The notes under the pieces are model-generated. The model saw only the letters and a list, made by a program, of their open reading frames with translations, searched no databases and was not told the origin of the DNA. 64,000 nt of DNA from NCBI RefSeq assembly GCF_017982655.1, contig NZ_JABXYX010000024.1, positions 25,184 through 89,183 on the forward strand. Direction: 5' to 3'. Position numbers and translations under genes: made by a program. Each line of letters begins with the position of its first letter. The stretch's first letter is position 1. Source of the stretch: Brasilonema sp. CT11. GTDB taxonomy: Bacteria; Cyanobacteriota; Cyanobacteriia; Cyanobacteriales; Nostocaceae. Below are positions 53,656-62,261 of the stretch, piece by piece.

Positions 53656-54967
53656 TGTTAACTACCTTAGTAACTATTTCATAGGGTGCAGCAATTAGAT
53701 ATCTCGAATTTTCCGGAGGCATACCTGAGTTGAATACATCTTTTGACTCCGTTGTAAGAGGTATTGGTTCGTCAGTTTGACAAAGCCATTCTTTCATAGG
53801 TATTGCTAAAGCAGCTTGCAGTATGTATTGTCCCGCAGTTAATGGCCATTTTTTGAATATGCAGTCAAAGTAATGTTGCCCTTCATAAATTTCCATCGAT
53901 ACATTTTTATCAGGCATTGTTGAACACAAAAGCAGTTTCGTATTGTCAAGGGTTGTCACTGAAAAAACTCCAGAACCTTGGTATACTTTGTTTTTCGCAA
54001 CATAGTGTATACGAAAATTAACATAATCCCAAGTCGAAACTAAAAACTTAGACTTTTCGTTTTCATCTAGCATCTCAATTTTACTGATCCAAAAAACATC
54101 GTTTTTTGGTGTTAAAAAATTTTCATATAGCACTCCTGGCGCTAGTAATTTGTTTGATAAAAATATGGATTTTTCATAACTATCCATGACATTTTGAATA
54201 GAACCTTGGGTTTTTAACGAACCTTTTTCTAGAAAAATAGCGGTATTACATAACTGCTTTATAGTAGCCATATTGTGACTTACAAATAAAACAGTCCTTC
54301 CTTCCTTTGCTGAGACATCCTCCATTTTTCCTAAACATTTCTTTTGGAAATTGCTATCTCCCACTGCCAACACTTCATCAACTATTAATATCTCTGGCTC
54401 TAAATGGGCAGCTACCGCAAATGCTAACCGCACATACATACCTGATGAATACCGTTTAACTGGCGTATCTAAAAACTTTTCTACCTCTGCAAACGCCACA
54501 ATTTCATCAAATTTGCGTTTAATCTCCTCCTTGCTCATGCCCAGAATTGCGCCATTAAGAAAGACATTCTCTCGACCGGTTAACTCTGGGTGAAAACCTG
54601 TGCCTACTTCCAACAGACTTGCTATCCGTCCTTTAATCGATATCTTTCCATTGGTCGGCTCTACAATCCGGCTTAATATTTTTAACAGAGTCGATTTTCC
54701 CGCACCGTTGCGACCTATGATACCAACCCTGTCGCCCTGCTTGATTTCAAACGAAACATCCTTCAACGCCCAAAATTCTTCACGGGTAGGCTTAGATGTC
54801 TTGTGATCAGAAGGTTTCAGTAATTTCTTCCCAAGAGACTTTGTCCCATCTGTGATCTTGTCACGCAAAGAATTATAGCTACCGCTTCCCCCTGTCTGCT
54901 GGTGACTCAGAACGTACTTTTTACTGAGATTTTCAACTCTAATGGCTGTATCTGACACGTCATTCAC
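53648..54967 (-). CDS. Wzt-like ABC transporter ATP-binding protein
   Basis: The 439-residue ATPase subunit of a polysaccharide/O-antigen exporter has Walker A GRNGAGKSTLLKIL near residues 89-102, signature YSSGMYVRLAFAVA, Walker B ILIVDEVLAVGD and switch HNMATIKQLC. Residues 255-439 form a beta-rich C-terminal domain like the carbohydrate-binding domain of Wzt (YQGSGVFSVTTLDNTKLLLC). That domain normally recognises a chain-terminating modification. The permease gene is 6 bases upstream. Confidence 0.92.
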   Translation of the reverse strand: MNDVSDTAIRVENLSKKYVLSHQQTGGSGSYNSLRDKITDGTKSLGKKLLKPSDHKTSKPTREEFWALKDVSFEIKQGDRVGIIGRNGAGKSTLLKILSRIVEPTNGKISIKGRIASLLEVGTGFHPELTGRENVFLNGAILGMSKEEIKRKFDEIVAFAEVEKFLDTPVKRYSSGMYVRLAFAVAAHLEPEILIVDEVLAVGDSNFQKKCLGKMEDVSAKEGRTVLFVSHNMATIKQLCNTAIFLEKGSLKTQGSIQNVMDSYEKSIFLSNKLLAPGVLYENFLTPKNDVFWISKIEMLDENEKSKFLVSTWDYVNFRIHYVAKNKVYQGSGVFSVTTLDNTKLLLCSTMPDKNVSMEIYEGQHYFDCIFKKWPLTAGQYILQAALAIPMKEWLCQTDEPIPLTTESKDVFNSGMPPENSRYLIAAPYEIVTKVVNND

Positions 54968-54973
54968 TCCTCG

Positions 54974-55813
54974 CTAAATTACGTCAGCAAACTTGCGTTC
55001 CGTTTTACGGAAATACCAGATTCCGCTCCACAGCAGCACCACCACAAAACCAACAGACAGCCCAAACCCTGGTAAATATATCTGCGACTCTCCGCCCAAA
55101 ATTGCCCAGCGGAAACCGTCGATCACCCCTACCATTGGGTTGAGCGAATACAGCAGCAGCAACTGTTCAGAAAACCGTTGAGCAATAACCTTGCTGCTAA
55201 ACCCCACAGGTGAAACATAAAGCCCAAACTGGACAATAAACGGCACAATGAACCGAAAATCTCGATACTTCACGTTCAATGCTGCTAACCATAACCCTGC
55301 TCCAATTGAGGCTGCAAACGCAATCAAAATAAATATTGGCAGAGTTAGAATGCGCCAGTCCGGTACAAAGTTATACCATGCCATCAATGCCAGTAAAATC
55401 ATGCCAGAAACCAAAAAGTCCACGAAGCTGACAATCACTGCACTCGTTGGCACAATCAACCGAGGAAAGTAGACTTTAGAAACCAGGTTGGCGTTGTTAA
55501 TTAAGCTGTTGCTACACTCAGTCAGCGCACCGGAAAAGAACTGCCAAGGCAACAGCGCTGAAAATACCATAATTGGGTAAGGTGCATCACCCTCAGATGG
55601 AAGCTTAGCTATATTGCCAAACACAACTGTGAACACAACCATTGTCAAGAAGGGTCGGATTAGTGCCCAAGCAAGTCCGATCGCCGTCTGCTTGTAGCGC
55701 ACTAAAATGTCACGCCATGCCAGAAAGTAGAACAGTTCCCGGTATGTCCACAAATCTTTCCAGTACTGTTTCTCAGCCCGACCTGCCTCGATTGTGAGTT
55801 CTTTTGTGTTCAT
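54974..55813 (-). CDS. Wzm-like ABC transporter permease
   Basis: This 279-residue ABC-2 type permease has six hydrophobic segments. The family signature FLAWRDILVRYKQTAIGLAW lies near residue 30 before the first membrane helix. PYPIMVFSALLPWQFFSGAL and FGLYVSPVGFSS follow. With the ATPase encoded 6 bases downstream it forms the Wzm/Wzt exporter for a lipid-linked, fully built glycan chain. The rhamnose genes follow upstream after a 250-base gap. Confidence 0.93.
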   Translation of the reverse strand: MNTKELTIEAGRAEKQYWKDLWTYRELFYFLAWRDILVRYKQTAIGLAWALIRPFLTMVVFTVVFGNIAKLPSEGDAPYPIMVFSALLPWQFFSGALTECSNSLINNANLVSKVYFPRLIVPTSAVIVSFVDFLVSGMILLALMAWYNFVPDWRILTLPIFILIAFAASIGAGLWLAALNVKYRDFRFIVPFIVQFGLYVSPVGFSSKVIAQRFSEQLLLLYSLNPMVGVIDGFRWAILGGESQIYLPGFGLSVGFVVVLLWSGIWYFRKTERKFADVI

Positions 55814-56065
55814 CTACTTACCTGTATATTGCATCAATTAGATAACGGGCGATTGCTTGCAGTCAAAAGATTTGAGAATTCAGAGATCATACTGTTGTCA
55901 TTCCTCTTATTACTTCTTTACATCTCTTTTGGTATCAGGAAGTATTTGTATCTTTTTTACGTCTTCATCTAATCTTTACAATGCATTTGGCATGAAATTT
56001 CTGCTAGTTCTCGAACAGCAATGTAGAACAAGCAATAGCGCTAATTATCAAATTTCTTTAGAACC

Positions 56066-56965
56066 TTATGAACCAAGCACCAACTCTAAATTTCTTTGCC
56101 AGCTAGGCAAAGCTAACCCAAATGTACGAGAGATTTTCTGAGTATCTAACGAGGAATAAGCTGGTCGAGTTGCTGGCGTTGGATATTGTTGTGAGGAGAT
56201 TGCTACCAAGTTCTTTAGCTTGTGCTCACTGCGTTTGGAGTCAACTTCAAAAATCGCTTTTGCAAAGCCATACCAACTTGTCTGACCACTAGCAGTGAGA
56301 TGATATATCCCACTATTTTTGTTCAAAAAACCAATCAAATCCTGTGTTCCTTGAGAGAGAATTTGTGCTGTAGATTCAGCAATCATCCGGCTCCAAGTTG
56401 GTGCTCCCACTTGATCATCTACAACTTTTAGCTCTTCACGTTCCCGTGCTAATTTTAGCATCGTGAGCAAAAAGTTTTTACCTCTCAAGCCATAGAGCCA
56501 ACTTGTTCTTAGAATCAAATGAGGCACGCCAACTGCTTGAATTGCCTTTTCACCAGCGAGTTTTGTTTTTCCGTAGATATTTTGCGGATCAGGTTCGTCT
56601 TGCTCTGTGTATGGTGTCGCCTGATTACCGTTAAACACGTAATCTGTAGAATAATGAATCACTCCTGCTCCCAACTGCTTAGCTTCTTCTGCAATCACAC
56701 CAGGTGCAGTACCATTGACAGCCATTGCTAATTCAGGTTCTGATTCTGCTTTGTCCACCGCAGTGTATGCCGCCGGATTTACAATTAACTCAGGCTGAAC
56801 TTCACGAATCACATGACGAATACTGTCAGGCTGAGACAGATCCATGAGTAGACCTGTGGAGGAGACTTCACGTCCTACAGCAATCACTTCTCCAAGAGTC
56901 ATCAAAGTTCGCTGTAGTTCCCAACCAACTTGACCTGTGCTCCCTGTTAAGAGTATTCTGGTCAC
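56066..56965 (-). CDS. rfbD: dTDP-4-dehydrorhamnose reductase
   Basis: This last enzyme of dTDP-L-rhamnose synthesis reduces dTDP-4-keto-L-rhamnose with NAD(P)H. The 299-residue SDR-type protein has ILLTGSTGQVGWELQRTL, NPAAYTAVDKAESEPELA, the catalytic YSTDYVFNG followed by YGKTKLAGE (YxxxK) and LRTSWLYG. The start overlaps the end of rfbC by 4 bases. The short Rossmann entry and complete active site indicate a working gene. Confidence 0.95.
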   Translation of the reverse strand: MTRILLTGSTGQVGWELQRTLMTLGEVIAVGREVSSTGLLMDLSQPDSIRHVIREVQPELIVNPAAYTAVDKAESEPELAMAVNGTAPGVIAEEAKQLGAGVIHYSTDYVFNGNQATPYTEQDEPDPQNIYGKTKLAGEKAIQAVGVPHLILRTSWLYGLRGKNFLLTMLKLAREREELKVVDDQVGAPTWSRMIAESTAQILSQGTQDLIGFLNKNSGIYHLTASGQTSWYGFAKAIFEVDSKRSEHKLKNLVAISSQQYPTPATRPAYSSLDTQKISRTFGLALPSWQRNLELVLGS

Positions 56966-57507
56966 GCAAATACTTCCGCTTCTTTCAGTCGTTGACCGGC
57001 TTTATCTTTAGCAGAAACAATGGGTTCTTCTTCAACGGGCCAGGCGATCGCCAAATCACGATCATTCCACAAAATGCTACGTTCATACTCTGGCGCGTAA
57101 TAGTCAGTTGTTTTGTAAAGTGTCTCAGCATATTCTGAAAGCACCAAGAAGCCGTGAGCAAAACCTGCTGGTATCCATAGTTGCTGCTTGTCTTTAGCGT
57201 TCAGATGAACCCCAACCCATTGACCGAAATATTTAGAACTCATCCTCAAGTCCACGGCGACATCAAACACCTCACCAACCACAACTCTCACCAATTTGCC
57301 TTGAGGTTGCTTGATTTGATAGTGCAAACCGCGTAGTACGTTCTTCACTGAACGAGAGTGGTTGTCTTGTACAAAGTGTTCTACAACATTTGTCTTTTCT
57401 CGCCAAACTTTTTCATTATAACTTTCGTAAAAAAAGCCACGCTCATCTTCAAAAACTCGCGGTGAAATTACTAATACATCAGGAATTTCGGTCTGTATAA
57501 CCTTCAC
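56962..57507 (-). CDS. rfbC: dTDP-4-dehydrorhamnose 3,5-epimerase
   Basis: The 181-residue cupin-type epimerase has PRVFEDERGFFYESYNEKVW, FVQDNHSRSVKNVLRGLHYQ (catalytic His in RGLHYQ), GEVFDVAVDLRMSSKYFGQW and IPAGFAHGFLVLSEYAE. All family motifs are in place and the length is normal. It lies between rfbA and rfbD, overlapping rfbD by 4 bases. Confidence 0.96.
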   Translation of the reverse strand: MKVIQTEIPDVLVISPRVFEDERGFFYESYNEKVWREKTNVVEHFVQDNHSRSVKNVLRGLHYQIKQPQGKLVRVVVGEVFDVAVDLRMSSKYFGQWVGVHLNAKDKQQLWIPAGFAHGFLVLSEYAETLYKTTDYYAPEYERSILWNDRDLAIAWPVEEEPIVSAKDKAGQRLKEAEVFA

Positions 57508-57548
57508 AGTCCTACCCTCTCAGTTTTTGCTCTCTTCTGTGCAAGTCA

Positions 57549-58445
57549 TTAGCTGATTTTACCTTGAGTCATACGGATATCATCCTTGATCATATCCATT
57601 AGATAACGCCCATAGCTGCTTTTCGCTAATGGTTTAGCGAGTTGGTAGAGTTGGTCTGCATCGATATATCCTTGGTGATAGGCAATTTCTTCAATACAAG
57701 CTATTTTCAAGCCTTGCCGTTGTTCCAAGGTTTGAATAAAGCTAGCAGCTTGATGAAGAGATTCATGAGTACCCGTATCTAACCAAGCGTAGCCTCGACC
57801 CAAAATCTCGACTTTCAGTTGTCCTCTACGGAGATACTCTTGACTCAAGTCAGTGATTTCTAGCTCATTGCGGGCTGAGGGTTTAAGTTGAGATGCAATT
57901 TCACAAACCTGAGCATCATAAAAGTAAATACCTGGTACAGCATAGTTAGATTTGGGAAACTTTGGCTTTTCCTCTAGACTCACTACCTGCCCTTGCGCAT
58001 CAAACTCAACCACTCCATATCGGTCTTGTTCAGCAACTCGATAACCAAAAATCAGTCCGCCCTCACGCAACACAGCCGCACGAGTTAATACATCAACTAA
58101 ACCATGTCCGTAGAAGATATTATCACCTAAAATCAGACATACGGGGTCGTTGCCGATAAAATCTTTACCTAGGATGAATGCCTGTGCTATTCCTTCAGGT
58201 TTTGGTTGCTCAACATAGCTAAACTTTAGACCCCACTGGCTACCATCCTGCAGAAGTTGTTGAAACAGTGGTAAGTGAGCAGGTGTAGAGATAATGAGAA
58301 TTTCACGAATCCCAGCTAACATGAGAGTGGACAAGGGGTAGTAAATCATTGGCTTATCATAGACAGGCATCAGTTGTTTGCTGACCACTTGAGTCAGTGG
58401 ATACAATCGTGTACCAGAACCGCCAGCTAAAATAATGCCCCTCAT
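57549..58445 (-). CDS. rfbA: glucose-1-phosphate thymidylyltransferase
   Basis: This enzyme makes dTDP-glucose from dTTP and glucose 1-phosphate. I start at [21 protein letters not shown], because family members begin there; the open frame extends further up but would overlap rfbB. Other motifs are [33 protein letters not shown] and [13 protein letters not shown]. At 298 residues the length is typical. The gap to rfbB is 19 bases. Confidence 0.96.
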   Translation of the reverse strand: MRGIILAGGSGTRLYPLTQVVSKQLMPVYDKPMIYYPLSTLMLAGIREILIISTPAHLPLFQQLLQDGSQWGLKFSYVEQPKPEGIAQAFILGKDFIGNDPVCLILGDNIFYGHGLVDVLTRAAVLREGGLIFGYRVAEQDRYGVVEFDAQGQVVSLEEKPKFPKSNYAVPGIYFYDAQVCEIASQLKPSARNELEITDLSQEYLRRGQLKVEILGRGYAWLDTGTHESLHQAASFIQTLEQRQGLKIACIEEIAYHQGYIDADQLYQLAKPLAKSSYGRYLMDMIKDDIRMTQGKIS

Positions 58446-58464
58446 GCTTAACTTCTCAGATATT

Positions 58465-59559
58465 TCAGGATTTCGCTTTTGTTGATAAGACTGTTTCTCT
58501 GTCTGTGTAGTTCTCCTGAATCCAACTTTGGTAAGCACCAGATTGCACTTGCTCAACCCATGTTAAATTGCTCAAGTACCACTGAATTGTTTTGAGCAAA
58601 CCACTCTCAAAATTCTCCTTTGGCTGCCAACTCAGTTCTCTGGCGATTTTAGTGCAATCAATTGCATACCGTCGGTCGTGTCCTGGGCGGTCTTTGACAA
58701 AAGTTATCAGAGACGAGTGACACAAACCAGGTTTGGGAGCTAATTCATCAAGAATTGCACAAATTTTTTCTACAACTGTTAAGTTTGTCTGCTCGTTGTT
58801 GCCTCCAATATTATATGTCTCTCCAATAGAGCTATTTTTTAAAACCAGGTAAAGAGCTTCGCAATGATCCACAACATACAGCCAATCTCTGATATTCTGT
58901 CCATCACCGTAGATTGGTAAAGGTTTTCCGTTTAAAGCATTGAGAATGATCAGAGGAATCAGTTTTTCGGGAAACTGGCGTGGACCGTAGTTATTTGAGC
59001 AGTTGGTGATTAAAGTGGGGAGACCATAAGTGTGAAAGTAAGCTCGCACGAGATGGTCTGAACTTGCTTTTGAGGCAGCATAGGGACTGTTGGGAGCATA
59101 AGGAGTCTCTTCCCGAAATGCTGGATCGGTTGGACTTAATGTGCCGTATACTTCATCTGTAGACACATGCAATAAACGGAATTGTTCTCGTTTTTGTACT
59201 GATAAAGTTTCCCAGTAAGCTCTGCTAGCTTCCAACAGTTGGAATGTTCCAACTACGTTTGTTTGAATAAAATCTTGGGGATTGAGAATTGAGCGATCAA
59301 CATGGCTTTCAGCGGCAAAGTTGATGATTGCATCTGGTTGGTACTGCTCTAGAACATGACGTATCAGTTCAATATCACCAATGTCTCCACGAACAAAATG
59401 ATATCCTGAATCATCTTGCAAATCTTCTAAATTTTGAGGATTGCTTGCGTAGGTGAGTTTGTCGAGATTGATAATATTAGCCCAAAGTTTTTTTCTAGCT
59501 TTCAAGATGAAGTTAGAACCGATGAAACCTAATCCACCAGTCACCAAAAAAGTTTGCAT
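58465..59559 (-). CDS. rfbB: dTDP-glucose 4,6-dehydratase
   Basis: This 364-residue extended SDR has [18 protein letters not shown] at the N-terminus, [31 protein letters not shown] (Thr-Asp-Glu catalytic triad), [16 protein letters not shown] (YxxxK) and [19 protein letters not shown] begin at [12 protein letters not shown]; a longer open frame with a cysteine-rich start is not typical. It is the first rhamnose gene in the order of transcription. Confidence 0.96.
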   Translation of the reverse strand: MQTFLVTGGLGFIGSNFILKARKKLWANIINLDKLTYASNPQNLEDLQDDSGYHFVRGDIGDIELIRHVLEQYQPDAIINFAAESHVDRSILNPQDFIQTNVVGTFQLLEASRAYWETLSVQKREQFRLLHVSTDEVYGTLSPTDPAFREETPYAPNSPYAASKASSDHLVRAYFHTYGLPTLITNCSNNYGPRQFPEKLIPLIILNALNGKPLPIYGDGQNIRDWLYVVDHCEALYLVLKNSSIGETYNIGGNNEQTNLTVVEKICAILDELAPKPGLCHSSLITFVKDRPGHDRRYAIDCTKIARELSWQPKENFESGLLKTIQWYLSNLTWVEQVQSGAYQSWIQENYTDRETVLSTKAKS

Positions 59560-60190
59560 CTTCCTAGTTTGTTGTTGATTACAGCAGTTTTCGCAAGTTA
59601 AAACTTTGCTCAAAAACTCTGTCTTACATACATAGCTTAACTTTGGGAAATTTAAATCGCTACAAAATCCACCAATGAATAATTAATTGATACTTTACAT
59701 TCGTATGTTTCCGTGACAATGAATCAGGATGCCAATACCAGTTAAAAAAAAGAATGCAACAGATGAAGCCAAAGCCACTCCCCAACCCTCACGTTAGTCA
59801 CCACAACAAGAGGCGTCAGGCTGCGCTATCTTCGCAGGTGGAATATCTGTCGCAAACATTTTTTAAAATGGTATTGCTTCCTACTTCATCATGGCAGTGT
59901 CGGCACTTACCACTTCAGGATCTCTCCTACAGACCTATGCCCGAAGGGTATAGCTGCAAAAAGTGTCTGAGCAGAAGATACAGAACACTCAGGAGATTTT
60001 CATGCCTAAAGTCTCCACGTACTACTTTGTGTTGTATCCTGAAAGCAACCGTATAAATGGTTCGCTATGGATTAAAAGTGAGTATCACATAATAACTAAG
60101 TTCTTCTTACCCAGTCACAATGTCTGCTAGCAATGAACTTTGTTATTGAAAAGAATGAATCACTTTAATATCACCACACTCACCAATCTA
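59560..60190. other. intergenic region between rfbB and the WecG/TagA-like gene
   Basis: The 631-base gap holds no gene I can support. A plus-strand open frame of 100 codons is rich in Ser, Arg, Cys and Pro, has no recognisable motif and lacks a ribosome-binding site, so I treat it as accidental. The promoter of the rhamnose genes should lie here. No strong palindrome was seen. Confidence 0.5.
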
Positions 60191-61006
60191 TTAATCTCTC
60201 CATCCTAAGTATCGTTCACGAATATGGAATGGTGTACTGATCAACGAAGTTGAAGTCAATAGTTGCTTAAAAGCCAACCAAAGAAATGGTGGAATAGTCT
60301 TGGTATAGCGTTTGCAAAGGCGACGGGGTTCTTGTATCCATCGATAAAGCCATTCCAAACCAGAATCCCGCACCATGCGTGGTGCTCTTTTATGGAGACC
60401 TGCATAAACTGGGAAAGCACCACCCAGCCCAACCATGACTGCTTGAATTCTGTCCTTGTGCTGCGCCATCCAATTTTCTTGTTTGGGACATCCTAAACAG
60501 ACAAACACCAAACCAGCACCGCTGGAATTGATTCTTTCGACAAGTGCTTTATCTTCTGTTGGTGTCAGGGGACGAAAAGGCAAAGGTTCCATCGCTGCAA
60601 TATTCAGGTTGGGAAATTCCTGAGTTAACCTTTCTCTCATCTGAGAAAGAACCTCTGTTTGAGAACCCATAAAATAAACACTGACATTCGATTCTTGAGC
60701 AAGCGCACACGATGCCTGTAGAATATCGATTCCTGCTACGCGGTCTTGGTATTTTACCCCCAAAAGTTTCATCATCCACACCACAGGCATACCGTCAGGA
60801 GTGACGAGGTCTGCATTCTTCAGTACAGTACCAAAGTCTGGATTCCAATATGCCTCCATTAGCATATGTACGTTTGCAACACATACAGTTTTACTTTCAT
60901 GTGCGATCGCCCATCGCAACATTGTTCGTATCTGATCATCTAAGCGTAAGGCGGTAATCGGAAAATCTAATACTCTTTGAGTCGGTAGAAAAGCTCTTCC
61001 TACCAT
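60191..61006 (-). CDS. WecB/TagA/CpsF (GT26) family glycosyltransferase
   Basis: The 271-residue GT26 enzyme would transfer a (N-acetyl)hexosaminyl or related unit onto an undecaprenyl-linked acceptor early in glycan assembly. Family features are VCVANVHMLMEAYWNPDF, LVTPDGMPVVWMMKLLG (catalytic Asp), VSVYFMGSQTEVLSQM and LVFVCLGCPKQENWMAQHKD with VMVGLGGAFPVYAG. The C-terminal basic and hydrophobic tail (GLEWLYRWIQEPRRLCKRY) provides membrane contact. It is the most upstream gene of the minus-strand glycan series. Confidence 0.92.
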   Translation of the reverse strand: MVGRAFLPTQRVLDFPITALRLDDQIRTMLRWAIAHESKTVCVANVHMLMEAYWNPDFGTVLKNADLVTPDGMPVVWMMKLLGVKYQDRVAGIDILQASCALAQESNVSVYFMGSQTEVLSQMRERLTQEFPNLNIAAMEPLPFRPLTPTEDKALVERINSSGAGLVFVCLGCPKQENWMAQHKDRIQAVMVGLGGAFPVYAGLHKRAPRMVRDSGLEWLYRWIQEPRRLCKRYTKTIPPFLWLAFKQLLTSTSLISTPFHIRERYLGWRD

Positions 61007-61478
61007 AAGTCACTCCTTGTGTCTAACAGAGAACAAATCATCTTTATGACCATTCCAAACTTTGAAGTGTATCAGTCTATCTCACTTGACTGACTCATTT
61101 CAACTTTTAGTACACAGTCGAAAGTTAACACATGGAGATGCAGTAGCTTTTACTAGAAATCGCCGACTTCCCTGGTATGAATTTATTTACATTAGCCTGT
61201 ATTTTACTTTACTCTAAAAATCTACTTCTTTAAGCATATTTTATTAAACTTTACATTAACTTTATCTCAGGATTATATTTATTTTATTTTATAAAAAGAG
61301 AAATATTTCATGAGTAAATATATTGAAATTTGCTTAGCAAAATCACAGACAATCAAAACAACAAGAGCTAACATTTAATTATCAAAAATAACTGTAATTT
61401 GAAATACAATTTTGCTTGCTCAAAATCAAGCAAGAATTGCTTGATCAAGTTAATAGAGTCTTCTTTATAATTCAACTT
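61007..61478. other. intergenic region, AT-rich, no feature
   Basis: The 472-base gap upstream of the WecG/TagA-like gene is very AT-rich. It probably holds the promoter that drives the glycan operon, but I see no confident promoter boxes, repeats or reading frames. Confidence 0.5.
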
Positions 61479-61766
61479 TCACACCCTATGTAGCCTGCCG
61501 TCACAAACTATGTTGTCTTTGCTAATAAATGAGAAAATCAGGGGGAAGATTAAATTTTCTTCCCCCTGTCTTTGCTTTTTCTTTTTCTCTTGTTTTCTAC
61601 TATCTGCTTGATTGTCTTTTTCGAGTTTACTACCTTCTTTAAGTCTTTTCCGAAGCATTTGCTGTTGTTTCTTAAGTTGTCTCTGCCTTGCAGAACCCCC
61701 TCTACCTTTGTCATTTCTACCTTCTTGCCGAGGAGATTCCCATCTTTTTAGTCGCATATTACTCAT
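61479..61766 (-). CDS. hypothetical basic protein, 95 aa
   Basis: I do not recognise it. The first 70 residues are extremely charged and low in complexity (SARQRQLKKQQQMLRKRLKE, then KLEKDNQADSRKQEKKKKQR), suggesting a disordered or nucleic-acid-binding tail. The last 25 residues (LIFPLIFSFISKDN) are hydrophobic and are encoded across a strong hairpin. It is either a real small basic protein whose 3' end is a terminator read-through or an accidental frame. The start ATG (MSNMRLKRW) is preceded by a fair AAGGATGAG-like site. Confidence 0.4.
   Translation of the reverse strand: MSNMRLKRWESPRQEGRNDKGRGGSARQRQLKKQQQMLRKRLKEGSKLEKDNQADSRKQEKKKKQRQGEENLIFPLIFSFISKDNIVCDGRLHRV
61539..61568. terminator. 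strong hairpin, probable Rho-independent terminator
   Basis: An 11-bp perfect stem CAGGGGGAAGA pairs with TCTTCCCCCTG around an 8-base loop. On the plus strand a pyrimidine-rich, T-rich run follows (TCTTTGCTTTTTC). On the minus strand ATTTTCTCATTT follows. The shape fits a terminator, possibly used in both directions. It lies within the 3' part of the small basic open frame. Confidence 0.55.
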
Positions 61767-62261
61767 CCTTTAATAACTTGACAAATGAAAGAAAATTTAA
61801 ATAATGAAACCTCTGTCACTACCAATAAATCAGCTAGTTTTTTCTATTTTTTTATATTCTTATATAAGACTTCATATTTATTCAATCTTCAAATTCAAGA
61901 AATCTAACTGAAAAATTGATATATATTATCTAAGTAGCAACGAAGCAATCGCAGAATTTATATTTTAAGTTTTTTTAGGTTGATCTACTTAACCACTACA
62001 CTTTACACAAATTTTACACTATATATCATTATTCACTATGTCTTAACGGTTATCCGGAATGAAATCTATATATCTACACAAAAAACACAGAAAGATATCT
62101 AATCAACTTCATTCTTTGCAGAAAAGGTTTTGACTATGCATACAGTGAAGTTCCCACCCTAATTTGCTTTCAAGTGATCTATATTTCGCACCTATAGATG
62201 TACATAATATCAAATTACATTGAGCCTGGACAGAATCTTAAAGCTTTAAGATGCGTAGGAA
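61767..62261. other. intergenic region upstream of the group II intron
   Basis: The 495-base AT-rich gap shows no supported gene. The sequence immediately before the intron boundary (AAGCTTTAAGATGCGTAGGA) would be the 5' exon or insertion target. No flanking coding frame is visible to the left, so the intron seems to sit between genes. Confidence 0.5.

Noticed and set aside
59754..60056. A 100-codon plus-strand frame between rfbB and the WecG/TagA-like gene
   Set aside because: Composition (Ser, Arg, Cys, Pro rich) and lack of motif or ribosome-binding site suggest chance; it is opposite to all neighbouring genes.
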